A stretch of DNA of 64,000 nt. It comes from Mercurialis annua (taxonomy: Eukaryota; Streptophyta; Magnoliopsida; Malpighiales; Euphorbiaceae). Below are positions 33,901-46,140 of the stretch, in pieces (within the stretch, counting starts at the first letter, position 1; every line of letters begins with the position of its first letter). The notes beneath the pieces were generated by a model. The model saw only the letters and a list, made by a program, of their open reading frames with translations. It had not been told where the DNA came from and ran no database searches. The position numbers and the translations under genes were made by a program. The DNA lies in the NCBI RefSeq assembly GCF_937616625.2, contig NC_065576.1, positions 15,812,501 through 15,876,500 of the forward strand, given 5' to 3'.

Positions 33901-36900
33901 TTAAAAGCTTATTTTCTGATATGTAACAAAGTTCGAGTTCAAAGTGAGCTATTTAAAACTTGGATCAAGTATTGAGCAAGTATCTAGAAATTATTATTTA
34001 GTAATTATTATGCGACTTATCTAACAGAATAACTCAGTTTATAGGTGGCTGTAAACAACATTCAATATAGCATCATTATCTTTATATGCAATATAGATTT
34101 TCTACATAATAAACTTGTACTTATTTGTATATTCCTGTCGCAGTTCAATTTACTTCCAAAGTTTTTTTTTTTTTTGGTTTACGTTTTATGTAATTTGTTG
34201 TCTTACAATTCTTGGTGGCTACATTTTTTCCAAGTTATTGTGCAACCCATGTTCACCAACTCATTTTGTATATTGATCTTCAACTTGATTTCTTGAAGAT
34301 TGAATGCTCAAATCCATCTGCACTTCCTGAACAAGGGAAAAGAAAATCAATTGAGGAGCCACTTGTTAAGGTTGGTCTTTCAGCTGTAATATCTGTTAAG
34401 ATTTTATGGAGATATAAATCCTTCATAATGAACTGCAGCATAATTTCCGTTTTCTTTTTTTTTTTCCATGTATATTTTGGTTGGTCTGAAAAGATTGAAT
34501 TGCTTACACCGAAAGACTATATTGGCTCACTTATGGAGCTTGCTCAAGAAAGAAGAGGAGAGTTTAAAGAAATGAAATTTATAACTGAAAGTAGAGCATC
34601 GCTTACCTATAATTTGCCCCTAGCTGAGGTAACATTGTGCCTTCTTGTTGTAGACCACTTGTATCAAATTGCTAGTCACTGGATTAGCTTCTGGCATACA
34701 TACAGATTTTAGTTTTTCTTTGCTTAGTTTCATTTTACTATGCAGATGGTAGGTGATTTCTTTGATCAGCTAAAGTCGAGAAGTAAAGGATATGCCAGCA
34801 TGGAGTACAATTTTATCGGGTAAATTTCACAATTCTGGCCCTAAGAAATATAAGGGGAGCCAAGAAAATTTCATGTATGATGTATGTTTTTGTAGTTTAT
34901 GAGTAGGTAGTTATGAGTAGTTGAAAACATATAAAACTTATAGGAGCATGTGTTACAGCTTCTTGAGGACCCTAGCCAAACTAGCAGCTAGTTTAGTCAA
35001 GTAAAGAATAACATAGCCTACATCAAAAATTTTCTAAAAGCATGTTTTGCAGTTAATCCATCCGTAGATATTTAGAGTTATGTCTGGGACATTTTGGAAG
35101 AATATCTTATTGAGAAAGTCGTCAAAAATAAATTTTAGAAATTATTAATTTGTTCAATACAATATTAATGTTTATTTGAGGCTCAATCGTATGGAAATTA
35201 GGAATTTCAAATGACTTTTCATTTTTGGTAAAGCTTTGTTACTTTTGCAAAATTTTAATATGATTTAATAATTCGTTCAAATTTAGCAAATTGGTAAAAG
35301 TTGTAATTTTTAAAGTTATAATTTTTTTTTTACATTTTGTTTAAAAAAGAAAATATTTACAGTTTTCATTTTTTGAGAATTATTTACAGTATTTGTCTGC
35401 TTTCTAAAACATCTATTCTCAACTGGGAAATATATAATATTTTCAGAGCCTTTTCTTTTCATTTATTATTGCACATAATCTTCTCATTGTTTTGACTTTG
35501 GGACATTAATGGACACATTCATTCTAAGGAAAGGGAAATTAAAGAAGTGAAAGAAAGAAGAGAAATAGAGAGAATAAACAAAATAGGGGTGTAATGGGGT
35601 TAGGGGGCATGTTTAGGGAGTCGATCATACATGAAAAAAGATAAAAGCTAAGCTATTTTTTTTCAAAAACTTTTCAAGGAAAATGCTTTTTTTTTGTTAT
35701 TTATTTTCACTTTGCATGGGCTCATATTTTAATCAGTTTCTCAAATCATGAGAAATTGTAAACTGAAAAATAAAAGTTTTGGTCGAAACTAAAAAACGGT
35801 GCAACAGTTGAAAAATCATAAACTGAATAATTCTGAATCAAACATGACTATGAACGTATCCTATGCATCCTTAATCATCTTACAAGAGGGTATAGACTGC
35901 AATGATTAGATGCTGTGGAGATTGTGTAGTAATTATTTCTGTAATGAGTGAAAAGAAAACAAGCTCTTTTGATATCTTTTGGAGCTGAAAGAAAAAGAGG
36001 TGCAAAGCTTTTGGCTGTTTAGAACGGAGAGAGCTGAAAGTAATGGGTTTATAAATGTTTACTTTAATATCTTTCATTTTAAACTTCTTTAGTTCTTTTT
36101 GCAGCTTTTTCTTTCACCAAACCATCCACTCATTAAGAGTTTTCTTTTTGTTATAAATTTATATACATGTGTAGATTACGTGTAATCTGTGAAAACAGAA
36201 ATGGACATGGAAAAAAATTATATTTCTCCAAAATATAAAAACGGAAATGTGGGAATACGTGTAAATAATAAAAAGTAGGGATATTTTTATAAGTTTAACA
36301 AATTTAAAGATGTATATATAGATTTTAATTTAATATAAAAAAAGTATATATTCAATCATTTACTAGAAATTTGTGTTAGAAATTTGAGTTTCAGTTTCTG
36401 AAAGGTTTCGAGAACTTGGAAAATCATTTAAAGCATGTTTCTGTACTTCATGAGGTATAACTCGAAGAATGCCCGTCTCTTTGGTCATGTGGGGCTTCCA
36501 TTTTTTTTCGATGGCATCATTATAGCTAGTGTCATTATTAATTATTAGGTGAAAGAACTTATGCCAAAAGTATTGTAATTCATTTTTTTTTCTTACGTGA
36601 CTTTGACTTTTTAAGCTTTGTAATATGGTCTCCTCATATTGTTTTGAAGTAATTGTATATTTTTTTTTTCATTTTGATGGACAGATACAAAGAAAGTGAT
36701 TTAATAAAGCTTGACATTCAGATAAATGGTGAACCAGTGGAACCACTTTCTACTATTGTGCACAAGGATAAGGTAAAGTGGGTCATTTGTACCTATGTCC
36801 CCTAGTATTGATGTATAAAGTTTAGCTATGTGGCTGCCTGCTACTTTGAAACTTAATAATTAGGGTAATTTTCATGGGCAGTTCCTCAATTTTTCTCACC

Positions 36901-39644
36901 ATAGCCCTTAAATTTTAATATTAAACTTAAAACTTCTGAAATTTTTATTAGGATCACACAAAAAGTCTGTCATTAAATTTGTACTTTGCTAAATTTTATC
37001 TTTGTCAATTTGATATTTTAACATTTTTTATCTGTTAGTTTTATCTATGGCACACATCATCCTTTTTTTGCCACGTCACAGCTCACCTATTTTCTTTACT
37101 TATCTATTTGATTTAAACTTCCTCGGTCTCAAAATAATAGTCCCATTTGCCTATTTTGTTTGTTCCAAAATAATAGTCTCATTTGTAATTGTTATCATTT
37201 TGTTCCTATATTACCCTCATTTATAATATTAGTATTTAAGCATTTTTAAGTGGAATTACCTGTACATGGAGCATTCATTGTCTCTATATCTAAGTGTTGG
37301 CAAGTAGTTAAGGAAAATCCAAATGAAAAGCAACCATGCAGGAAGAACTTGGGGCTCTCGATAGAATAGAACATGGGAGATAGAGTCTCTACCAGCAGGG
37401 AAAAGGACAGTTGGATGCAAGTGGGTCTTTATTGTGAAGTAGAGCCCATAAGGGCGAATTCAGCGCTGCAAGGCATAGTTGGTGGTGAAAGGGTATAGTC
37501 AGACATATGGCATTGACTATGATGGGATCTTTACAATTGTAGCTAAGATAAGTATAATAAGGACGCTTGTTTTCCTAGCTGTAAATGGTGGATGGAAGCT
37601 AAACCAACTGAACGTGAAAGATGCTTTTCTTCACGCTGATTTGCTAGAGGTGTACATGGAGATACCACTAGATTTCGGCATAAACCGGACACTTGGCAAG
37701 GTATGCAGACTGAGTAAGTTCTTGTATGGATTGAAACAGGCTCGAGCTTTGTTTGATAGGTTCAGGAGAGCTAAGGTAGGCATGAGCTATCAACAGATCA
37801 ATGCCAACCACACTGTTCTTTTGACAAGATGGGGATCATATTACTATGCTTGCTGTGTATGTTGATGATATTGTTATCACTGGTGATGATGAAGGAGAGA
37901 TTACTCGGCTAGTCGTGAGATTGGGTAAAGACTTTGAGGTGAAAGACCTTGGACAACTTAAATATTCTTGTGATTGAGGTGGCTCGTGGAGCAGAGGGGA
38001 TTGTTCTATCTCAGTGGACATATTTGCTGCATGTTGGGATGCGACCTTGTAATTTCTCCAACTAATCAGAAATTCAAATTGGGTGCAGAGGCGGCAGAGC
38101 CAATTGATTGTGAGAGGTACCAGAGATTGTTGGCTGACTGATCTATCACTCATACTTGTCCCGACATCTCATTTGCCGTGAGCGTGGTGAGCTGCTACAT
38201 GCATGTCCCTATAAAAGGCCATATGGACACAGTGTATCAAATTTTGAGGTACCTAAAAAGTGCACTGATTGATCTTCAGAAAAAATGGTCATTTAAGCAT
38301 TAAGACTATTGTGATTTTGACTGGGCTAGTTGCACTGATGATAGAAGGTTCACCTCAGGATATTGCATGTTTGTAGGAGGCAACTTGGTATCTTGAAAGA
38401 GCAAGCAGCAGTCGGTAGTAGCGAGGTCAACAATGGAGACACAGTACAAGGCCATGGCCTTAGGAGTCGCCAAGATTTTGTGGCTGAGAGCTCTATTGGT
38501 AGAACTAAAAAAGGATCAAGAGGCTCAAATGAAGCTGTGGTGTGATATTAAGTTGGCAATCAGCATTGCCAACAACCAGTGCAACACAACACGACATAAT
38601 CAAACATGTTGAGATTGATAGGTTTTTTCATTGAAGAGAAGCTATTGCAGTTAAGTCATATTGCAACTGGAGGCAAGTGGCTGACTATCTGGCCAAGTGG
38701 CCGAGTGTCTCGCCAAGTGGCTGTTCATTAGATCTATCTAAACTATGTAACAAGATGTGCTTAGTGGATATCTTTCGCCCATCTTGAGAGGGAGTGTTGA
38801 CATTTATATTAGTTTAGGGACCTATTCAAAAAAAGCCTAAGGACTTATTAGCAAGATCGTAAGGCTCTACATAAAACTAGGTTGTCAATTAATAGAATAT
38901 AACAAAAACAATTTATTCAAAAACAAAACCTGTTAACAGTTTATTAGGAAATAAGCTAAGATTGGTTAGCTTGATTATAGGGATTAGGCTTATCCCATAA
39001 AATAAGCCATGTATTCTCAAAATTTTGTATATCTGATCCCCTCAAAGTTTGCTACTCTATAGGTCCTTGTATTATTTAATTTTTATTTACCGAAGCCATT
39101 TTATGGACGGTGTCGCTCACTCGCCGTTAAGTAATAGAAAATCCATAAATAGACTTAGTATAAATAAAACCGCCAATATTTCCAGAAACAGACCTAGAAA
39201 GATGACCAACTTTTAAGTTCTATCACCAGAAATGAATGCCACACTAAGACCAGTCAGGTTAGAGCGACGCCGGAAAAACAAGTCAGAACACAGACCAGAC
39301 CACTGACACACACTTCTCCACCTGCAGACATGTGGCGAAGTTGACAGAAGGTATGATTGTCACGTGAGGCTCACACGCAAGCCTCATTGTTAACGGAGTT
39401 TGGGGATTGGCCGATCCTGAGATGCTGCTGCTCATATGCCGCATTGAGAACCAAATGTCACTTTAGTGAGGTGACCTAAAAGAACCGTAATTCTGCTCAG
39501 TGGGGTAGAACTTGATTTTATAGAAATGGATTGCTTTCTAAGACAACCTGAGAAGAATAAACACCGAGACAGGCAATATGGCTCTGATACCATATGAATA
39601 AAGATGGAGAACAATATATCTATGTATTTGTGAATGGTGGCAGG

Positions 39645-39684
<40 letters not shown>

Positions 39685-42600
39685 TTGCGTGATTAAAGTA
39701 GGAAAGTTGAATAGTTAATTCCAATAAATTCCTATGATTAAGTCTATACTATTTTGCAGTTTTAATAGGTGCAATGAGTGAAAATTAGCTCCATAATTAT
39801 GTGAAGAAGTTTTTCAAGTGGACATGACAGGAAATCTCTTTTATCTTTTTTTGTTTTTTTTTAATTGTTTTGTAGAACCTTTATTTAGAATTTGATAAGC
39901 AACAAGCAAGTTCTTTAGCTATCACTTATACTGCTTGCACCTGAGCATATGAAGGATAAATTTGGTACAAGATGAAAATTATTGGAGAACAATTGTAGCA
40001 CTGTAGTAATTAATGATGAACAAATTCTGCAGGCATATTCCGTGGGGAGGGCTTTGACTCAAAAGTTGAAAGAGCTTATACCAAGGCAAATGTTTAAAGT
40101 TCCTATCCAAGTAAGTTCCCTAGTTTCTTTTAGTAGGTTTTTTCTCCTTGTTAATGTTTTCTGGTGTCTGCCAAAACTTTTTGTGCAATAGCACTCAGTT
40201 TTGTTTTACATTTTACTCTGAAAAATAATGAATGTGATAACAATGTTAAAGGAACAAACATTTATACTCTCTGTACCTGATAAAATTTCCATTGAAAAAT
40301 GTTAGAAAATGTTAAGAAGGGAAAAGATAATATAAAGTGGCATAATGATCGAGTTCTTAACCCACTTTCGAACGGCTTGATTTATGGGAACACGAATGAA
40401 CTGCTTGATAGGGATGGACGTTTTCGATCTTAGGCCCAACAAGATTCTAGAAGACAACTGGACCTTGCAGTGTTTAAGAAACAAATAAAAAAAGGAAAAA
40501 ATGGTGTATGCCTTGCTTTCTTAACTTGGTTGCTTTTAAATTGCATGAGACTCTAAATTTTGATGTAACCTTGTGATCAAGAATAGCGGTAATTAAATTT
40601 GGTCAAAATTGAAATAACTAACCAAACTCAACTATTTTAACCGAACTCAAATAACCAAACAATATTTTAATTGGTTTTAGCTGGATTTTTTTTAATTTTA
40701 TAAAAATGATACGTATATCAATTCCCTTGAGTAGTTGAGTGGTAAGACAAGCCACATTTTGTTCTCTCATAAGAGTATGGTCTGGAATCCAATTACCGAT
40801 ATTTGTTAGTTATTTTCTTATTTTTCAATATAAATGTCAAGAAATGCTATAAAGAAAAGATGTTGAGCTGACTTTATTCGATTTGGTTCAGCTCTATTTG
40901 ACAATTTTGAAAAAACTGACAGATTATTTTTACACCTAATCAATAAGAATTTTGCATTGAAATTTTGTTTGATGATCAACTTGGCTGTCTCTACAAGATT
41001 TTAACATGCTTCATTTTTGCAAGTCATGGATAAGAAAGTAAACTAACTTCTAAGTCGTATTTTTCCTTGCCAATGTTTATGATGTTATAACTTAGAGGCC
41101 ATGTTTGGTTCATGGAATAGGTGCGGAATGGAATAGCTATTCCGTATAGAATGACAATTCTTTGCTTTGGTTCATAGAATAGGTATTCCAAAGAATTGCT
41201 ATTCCATGATTTTGTGGAATAAACACTCCTCTCAAAAACTAAAGAATGGCTATTCCATTTCTTATGGAATAACTTTTCTATCCCATACTATTCTATTCCA
41301 TGAACCAAACATGGCCATAAAACTGTTGCTGTTGCTTTGGTCTCTGATATATAAAATATATATTGTTAACATCTTAAAGTAGATGGTTGTCATGCGTCAT
41401 TTTTGTTTATTGTAACATTTATGGCATTTCACATAATGATCTTATAATGCAGTAATTGGTAATCTTCTACATTTCATAAATATGTCCTTGACGTTGTGTC
41501 TAATTTATTACAGGCAGCGATTGGTTCCAAAATTATTGCAAGTGAATGCTTATCAGCAATCAGGAAGGATGTCTTGGCTAAATGCTATGGTAAGACTATG
41601 GAACCATACTGCAAGTTGAGCATTTTTCTTAAAAGGGAAAATTATTAGTTATGTTAGATGCTTGCGTAAGGCTTAAGATGAAGCAATAAAAAAAAGTAAT
41701 GCCTTGTATATAATTAATTTATAACATGTATTCTTTTTTATTCTTATTTTTTTTTAAGGTGGGGACATTTCAAGGAAAAAGAAATTGCTCAAGAAACAGG
41801 TAAAGCTAGTTTCTAGATATCAATATTAAATCATCCACTCGTTCTGTGCTACTTTTTTTTTGGGAGTGCAAAATCTTTGGGCTAATTTTTAAAAGAAAGA
41901 AAAGAAACAAATAAATAAGTTGTAAATCATACCGATAATTACTATTGTTTTTCCAAGTTTAGGTTAAATTTTTATTGTTTTCCTCTTTCATTTTAAAATT
42001 TACAATTTTCCCGTTAATTTTTTAAGTTCAGTTATCGCATATCTAAATATTATAAGACAAGAATGATTTTTTAAAATGCAGAAAGAAAATAGTAAATTTG
42101 ACCTAACCTCAGGTGATATACTAAATTAGACTTAAGTTGAAGGCTAGAGCAATATCAATCAAAATGGTTAAGATTGTAGCTAAGCGAGCCACTCACGAGT
42201 GGTTTGGTGTTCGGTTCATGTCCATTCCTATCCTAGGCGAACTGAGCTTGATTTTATGCTTATTTATTTAAACGAGCTGAACATAAACGTACCGGTGTTC
42301 GGCTCGTTTACGTTCACGAACTAACACATATATAAGCTCGTTTAATTGTTCGTGAACAGACTCGTATGAGTTTGATTAAGAGTTCGTGAACTAACTCCTA
42401 TAAGAGCTCGATAAAGATATATAAATATGTTTATAATTATTTCTTTAGATATAATTATATAATTTTTAAATAATTACAATTACGTAGCAAAACTATATAT
42501 TCTTTTGATTCATCAAAATTATGTAGGTTGAAGCCGTGTTTATTCGTTTAGCTGCTAAACGAGCTCAACTTGGTTTGGTTCATTAAGTGTTTTGTTTAGT

Positions 42601-42729
42601 TTTAGTGGTAACTAGATGTGTTGTTCTTACCAGGCTGAAGGGAAGAAAAGAATGAAGTCGATAGGTAAGGTTGATGTACCACAAGAAGCTTTCATGGCTG
42701 TTTTGAAACTTGAAAAGGAGGTACTCTGA
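24990..42729 (+). CDS. LEPA: Chloroplast translation factor LepA/EF4 (GUF1-type GTPase), 22 exons
   Basis: The spliced product is 675 residues, close to plant cpLEPA length. LepA is a ribosome-dependent GTPase of the EF-G family that acts on plastid translation. The N terminus ([13 protein letters not shown]..., about 70 residues, Ser/Thr/Arg-rich) fits a chloroplast transit peptide. The G domain has AHIDHGKST (G1), RGITIK (G2), DTPGHVDF (G3), NKID (G4) and SAK (G5). Later regions include [45 protein letters not shown], and the LepA-specific C-terminal domain ([33 protein letters not shown]), ending LKLEKEVL. Every exon junction keeps the frame and every intron is GT-AG. The start is the first ATG of exon 1. 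No defect was seen, so it is probably functional. Confidence 0.96.
25466..28572 (+). other. LEPA introns 2-5: non-coding, with Stowaway-like and other repeat traces
   Basis: These introns carry no gene. Intron 5 (27194-28572) has, near 27695-27720, a line resembling Stowaway-type ends (TCCGTCCATTCTTAAATAA). Nearby is a 62-codon - strand ORF (27784-27972) I do not recognise. Introns 2, 3 and 5 contain AGCTCAAGCT-like words typical of old DNA-transposon debris. Confidence 0.35.
30745..30772 (+). repeat. (CAAGTC)n hexamer microsatellite in LEPA intron 10
   Basis: About four perfect copies of the hexamer CAAGTC or its rotation AAGTCC. Non-coding. Confidence 0.8.
31532..31990 (+). repeat. About 229-bp tandem duplication in LEPA intron 12
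   Basis: The second copy starts ATTCTGGTCA at 31761, matching 31532. Shared blocks follow in the same order (CACAATTCAGGATCAG, TTGCTAAGATTGAATAC, GGAAACCTGTGGCTTAATTT). The copies have diverged by substitutions and small gaps, so the duplication is old. Confidence 0.8.
33530..33900 (-). repeat. Possible copia LTR/PBS-side remnant in LEPA intron 14
   Basis: The segment GCTTTGATACTATGTAAAA resembles the reverse of a tRNA-Met primer site next to an LTR (GCTCTGATACCATG), and AT-rich LTR-like sequence follows. A similar arrangement is at 39240-39640. No coding was identified. Confidence 0.3.
37115..37260. repeat. Stowaway-like repeat trace in LEPA intron 18
   Basis: CTTCCTCGGTCTCAAAATAA, followed by a second copy of AATAATAGTC(C/T)CATTTG about 40 bases later, resembles Stowaway MITE ends. 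No full element boundary was seen. Confidence 0.4.
37330..38790 (+). pseudogene. Ty1/copia RT-RNase H remnant inside LEPA intron 18
   Basis: Translated pieces follow copia pol order: VGCKWVF (37409), [18 protein letters not shown] (37482), [20 protein letters not shown] (37594), the catalytic box [11 protein letters not shown] (37857), DISFAV (38160), the RNase H pieces TSGYCMF (38350) and YKAMALG (38440), and [15 protein letters not shown] (38533). At least three frameshifts and several stops separate them. Gag, protease and most of integrase are missing. It is followed by CATCTTGAGAGGGAGTG, a typical copia polypurine tract, and a likely LTR start TGTTGACA. It lies in the same direction as LEPA. 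Confidence 0.85.
38795..39030 (+). repeat. Probable copia 3' LTR start
   Basis: TGTTGACATTTATATTAG follows the polypurine tract directly. The right end could not be fixed. No coding. Confidence 0.45.
39240..39680 (-). repeat. Copia-like leader/PBS remnant and (AT)n tract in LEPA intron 18
   Basis: GGCTCTGATACCATATG (about 39579-39595) is the reverse of a tRNA-Met-type primer site, suggesting a second, oppositely oriented retroelement fragment. An (AT)n run lies at about 39650-39680. Confidence 0.4.
41097..41316. mobile_element. MITE with GGCCATGTTTGGTTCATGGAATAG ends, LEPA intron 19
   Basis: The 220-bp element has near-perfect terminal inverted repeats (GGCCATGTTTGGTTCATGG / CCATGAACCAAACATGGCC) and internal ATGGAATAG(C) motifs in both orientations. 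The GGCCATGTTTGG start resembles Tourist/Harbinger- or hAT-type MITEs. No clear target duplication was seen, so the superfamily is left open. Confidence 0.8.
42170..42600. repeat. Repeat with GCTCGTTTA/GTTCACGAAC motifs in LEPA intron 21
   Basis: Several copies of GCTCGTTTA and GTTCGTGAAC/GTTCACGAAC lie in both orientations. Such motif sets are common in old hAT-type plant MITEs. Boundaries were not found. Confidence 0.4.
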
Positions 42730-42879
42730 TAACTGTAAATGTAGCTCAACAAGCTGTGATGCAGTTTGCTATCTATGTAATATGGATTCAGGATCTCTTG
42801 ATACTAAACAGCCAATTCCAAAATATTTGACATCATATTGATTGATCTTGTATATTGATTGTTAATTATGCTCAGATTC

Positions 42880-42922
<43 letters not shown>

Positions 42923-43459
42923 CGCAACCTTTAAGTTAGTTAACTATTTCCGTCCTCCGTTAAATTATGATGTCATACTTAATAATTTTTTTAAAAAAAC
43001 AATTTCCTCCCTCGTTTTATTTTTAATATAAATTCTAAAATTAAGAAAAATTATAATGATAACAATAATTTTTCAACAATTGAAATAAATAAAAAATTTA
43101 TTATAATAAGCATAATATCTCTAATTTTTATTAACTTTATATGGTACGAAGTATACGGTTTATAAAAAATAAAACAAATAACAATATTATTATACATGAT
43201 AAAAATTTGTGGTAATTTTTTGAAATATATGTTTCGGTGACTTATTTACACTTTTACCTGTCAAGTTTTGACTTTTCTTTTCTGACTTTTTTATTTACGG
43301 ATTTTTTTTTTAATTTCACAAATACCTTTTTCGGTTTTCAATATCGGTTTTCGGTTTTTTCGGTTCGGTCGACCGAACTGGCTGATTGCACAACCCTATT
43401 TTTTAGTTTTTAATAATTTTTTTTATAGATTTGTTTTCCTAGAATTTTCTTTTATTCTT

Positions 43460-43770
43460 TTATAGTGTAACAATAGTGTATATATAGTGTTTTTATGGTG
43501 TTTTTATAGTGTAAGATTAGTTATATAGTGATATATAATGTATTTATAGTGTATTTTTGGTATACCATGAAAACACTACAAATATACCATAAACACTGCA
43601 AATACACCATAAACACTGAAAATGTACCATAGATATACTAAAAAACAGCAGGAATGCACCAAAAAATATAGATATCCCGAAAACACTAGAAATACACTAT
43701 AAATATACCCAAAATACACTAAAACGTATATATATTATAAATTTACTACAAATACACCATAAATCAATTT
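43460..43770. repeat. Imperfect fold-back of TATAGTGT / ACACTATA repeats
   Basis: The left arm has many copies of TAGTGT and TTTATAGTGTA. The right arm has the reverse, ACACTA and TACACTATAAATA. The centre is the palindrome GGTATACC near 43560. Each arm is a degenerate short tandem array. Confidence 0.65.
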
Positions 43771-43969
43771 GTTCTTTATAAAATTAGTAGTAATAAACAA
43801 ATTTATGAATAAGAGAAAAACAAAATAAATAATTATATGAATAATAGAATAATTTTATAAACAAAAAATTATAAATCTACAATAATTTATTTACAAAATA
43901 TTCAAATCATTACAAAAAAACTAAAAAATTACACAAATCTAAAAACGAGTCGGGAAATCCATAGCGAAC

Positions 43970-44100
43970 AGAAGAGACGAACAGACTAGCGCGAACGGAA
44001 AAGACGAACGGAAAAACGATCAGAAACGACGAGAAATCCATCGGAAGTAGACGGACGGAAGCGCGAACGGAAAAGACGAACGGAAAAGTAACCGGAGGAG
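43970..44100. repeat. Direct repeat of AGCGCGAACGGAAAAGACGA
   Basis: A segment of nearly 30 bp starting with these bases occurs at about 43988 and again at about 44071, with shorter GAACGGAAAA and GACGA copies between and around. Non-coding. Confidence 0.7.
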
Positions 44101-45649
44101 ACAAAGTGAAAATCAAACGAAAAAGAAGAAAAAAAGAAGAAGAAAATAAGAGAGAACTTTGAGAAAGAAAAGAGAGAAAAAAGAGTGGATAAGTAAAAGT
44201 TTAACCTAAAATGAGATAAATCTTTTATATATATTGGGTACTTTTGTAAATAAGTAAAAAAAATAGGTAGTGTAAGAAATACGGGAAAGATGGGCTAAAA
44301 TGCTGTAAATATTTTTCCAAAAACAGGTATTTGAAAAATAATCCCTAAAACAATTATACTTATTATTTTAGAATATTATTAAAAATAAGTATATCTAATT
44401 AAAAAGTTAATAAATTTAATAATTTATTTAAAAGATGATAATTTTTTTAGAATATTAGATTAATTTAATTCTAAATTTTATTTAAATCAAATATAATATA
44501 GAAAAAATAATTACATAAAATATGGGAAAATCCAATTTTAATCTCATATATATGGTGGTATGTTTGGTTTTTGAAATATACGCTACGTTCAATTTTATGC
44601 TTTGTTTTATAAAAATCGGCTTCCTTCTAATTCCTCACTATAATTAGACTCTTGTCCCTTTCGCTTCTTCAATCGGGACTGGGGTGGACTCCGGCGGAAC
44701 CACAACGGAGGGTTTGAGAGAGCGACGAATGGAGCAGGGAAGTGAGAGAAATGATATGGGAGTGAAACGGGGAAATTAGGTTAAGGAACCTGTACTACGA
44801 CCAGCATCAGAACCTATCCCGCTGTTGGAAGCACCGCTGACGTTGAGAACTAAGAGAATATACTGCTGACTCTGCAAAGAGATCGTCACTGCGTCGGCAA
44901 GAAGAACAGACCACTGCTGGTGGTGAACATCGCCATCGCCACTATCCAAGATGGACGAGGTGTTGTCGCTATTGGATGAGAAAATTGGGGATTTAGATAT
45001 TTTTTTAAAGCCAAAGATTTTTGTGATGAAGATGATCTTAGGATAAACTAAAAAGGAAGTCTTTTGCCATTGTTTTTTTTCTTAAACTTGCTGCTGCTTC
45101 CTGATTCTTTCTTTTCACATTCACTATGCACTAGTTCAATTAGGTTTTGAGCTACATGGTTTTTTTAGAGTGAGATTAAGGGACTTGATTGTTGTAATTT
45201 CTCTGCTATTGTTTGAGAAAATTGCGCAAAATGTGGTTTTCTTTTTGTGTATAAAGAACAATAGTTTCTAAAAAAATTGTGATTCAAATACTGAAGTTGA
45301 AGTGGAATCCAATACTCGGGCTTTAATAAAAAAAATTTATGATCTGTTTGTTGTACACTTTTGTTTTTTATTTTTTATTTGATTATAAATGGATTATGTG
45401 TAGACTAATGGTTTTCCAATGGTTTACCAATTGTTTATTGAGCATTTGATCCAAAATAGACAAATCCCATCAGATTTGAGCAATGGTTTACCGATGGTTA
45501 AACAAATTATATTTTTAAACATTTATAATAATTTTTTTTATTATACCGTTAGTAATGTGAGTAAACTGTCTTATAATAAATTAATTTTTAGTATATCGTT
45601 AATGAATTGTTAGTTGTTCATTTACACAAACTGTAGCTTCGCCGCTGGT

Positions 45650-46140
45650 TTACCAGTGTAGACGAGCAGAGGAGAAATGGGCAACTACCTCCTGGTTTTG
45701 TTTTTTCGCCGCTGGGGAACACTCAAGTGGGAAGCAATGTAGCTTCCGATAGTAATCCTTTTGTTCCTCAGTACGGAGGATATGGTTTTCCAAGGGTCCG
45801 CCCCGAGGCTCCATCCCCATCGAGAGATTCACCTCCGGTGCAATTTTAAATACCCATCTCACAGATTCCCTAGAGTTTCCTTTACATCCCCTTGGTGCCG
45901 ACCAATCTCCATTTTACTATAGAGGCGACCACCACCACGGTAGGAATCGGAGCCTAGGGCCCACGGTGGTTCATCCCGATGTCGTCCAAGTACAAGAATA
46001 CATAGATCTACTGGCTACTCAGATGCAAGTGGCCCGATAGATGCACCAATCTCTAGTGGCTCAGTTTTCCCCACCAGTTCAGGAAATACCCAGGCAGGTA
46101 AATATGACAGGAATAATCCCGGGAGTTATAGCAAAGGAAA
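45650..46140 (+). pseudogene. Possible retroelement gag N-terminal fragment
   Basis: The + frames give a Pro/Gly/Phe-rich stretch (LPPGFVFSPLGNTQVGS, FVPQYGGYGFPRVRPEAPS) and, in another frame, HPDVVQVQEYIDLLATQMQ followed by a stop and SLVAQFSPPVQEIPRQ. The style recalls gypsy gag N termini. No diagnostic motif. Confidence 0.3.

Larger units (their letters stand above)
24990..42729 (+). other. LEPA: Exon map of LEPA
   Basis: Coding exons: 24990-25211, 25289-25465, 25881-25967, 26852-26908, 27128-27193, 28573-28635, 28979-29023, 29132-29232, 29644-29740, 29904-29975, 31123-31277, 31392-31449, 32694-32774, 32853-32939, 34299-34370, 34494-34628, 34746-34819, 36685-36772, 40033-40110, 41514-41589, 41759-41799, 42634-42729 (stop TGA 42727-42729). 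Most introns are phase 0; those after exons 8, 11, 17 and 20 split a codon. The donor of intron 6 is the weaker GTTGGT. Exon 15 start (AAG|ATT) gives Asp-Ile-Ile-Glu-Cys at the junction and is the least certain boundary. UTR ends were not determined. Confidence 0.88.
42730..45649. other. Gene-free stretch downstream of LEPA
   Basis: It contains the LEPA 3' flank, an (AT)n microsatellite (about 42885-42920), a fold-back (about 43460-43770), a G/A-rich repeat (43970-44100) and anonymous sequence. The ORFs at 43910-44116 and 45419-45613 look fortuitous. A GC-richer patch at 44640-44960 shows no recognisable protein. Confidence 0.5.

Noticed and set aside
43910..44116. A 68-codon - strand ORF
   Set aside because: It is produced by the AGCGCGAACGGAAAAG repeat; its FVFSVRAS copies simply mirror the DNA repeat.
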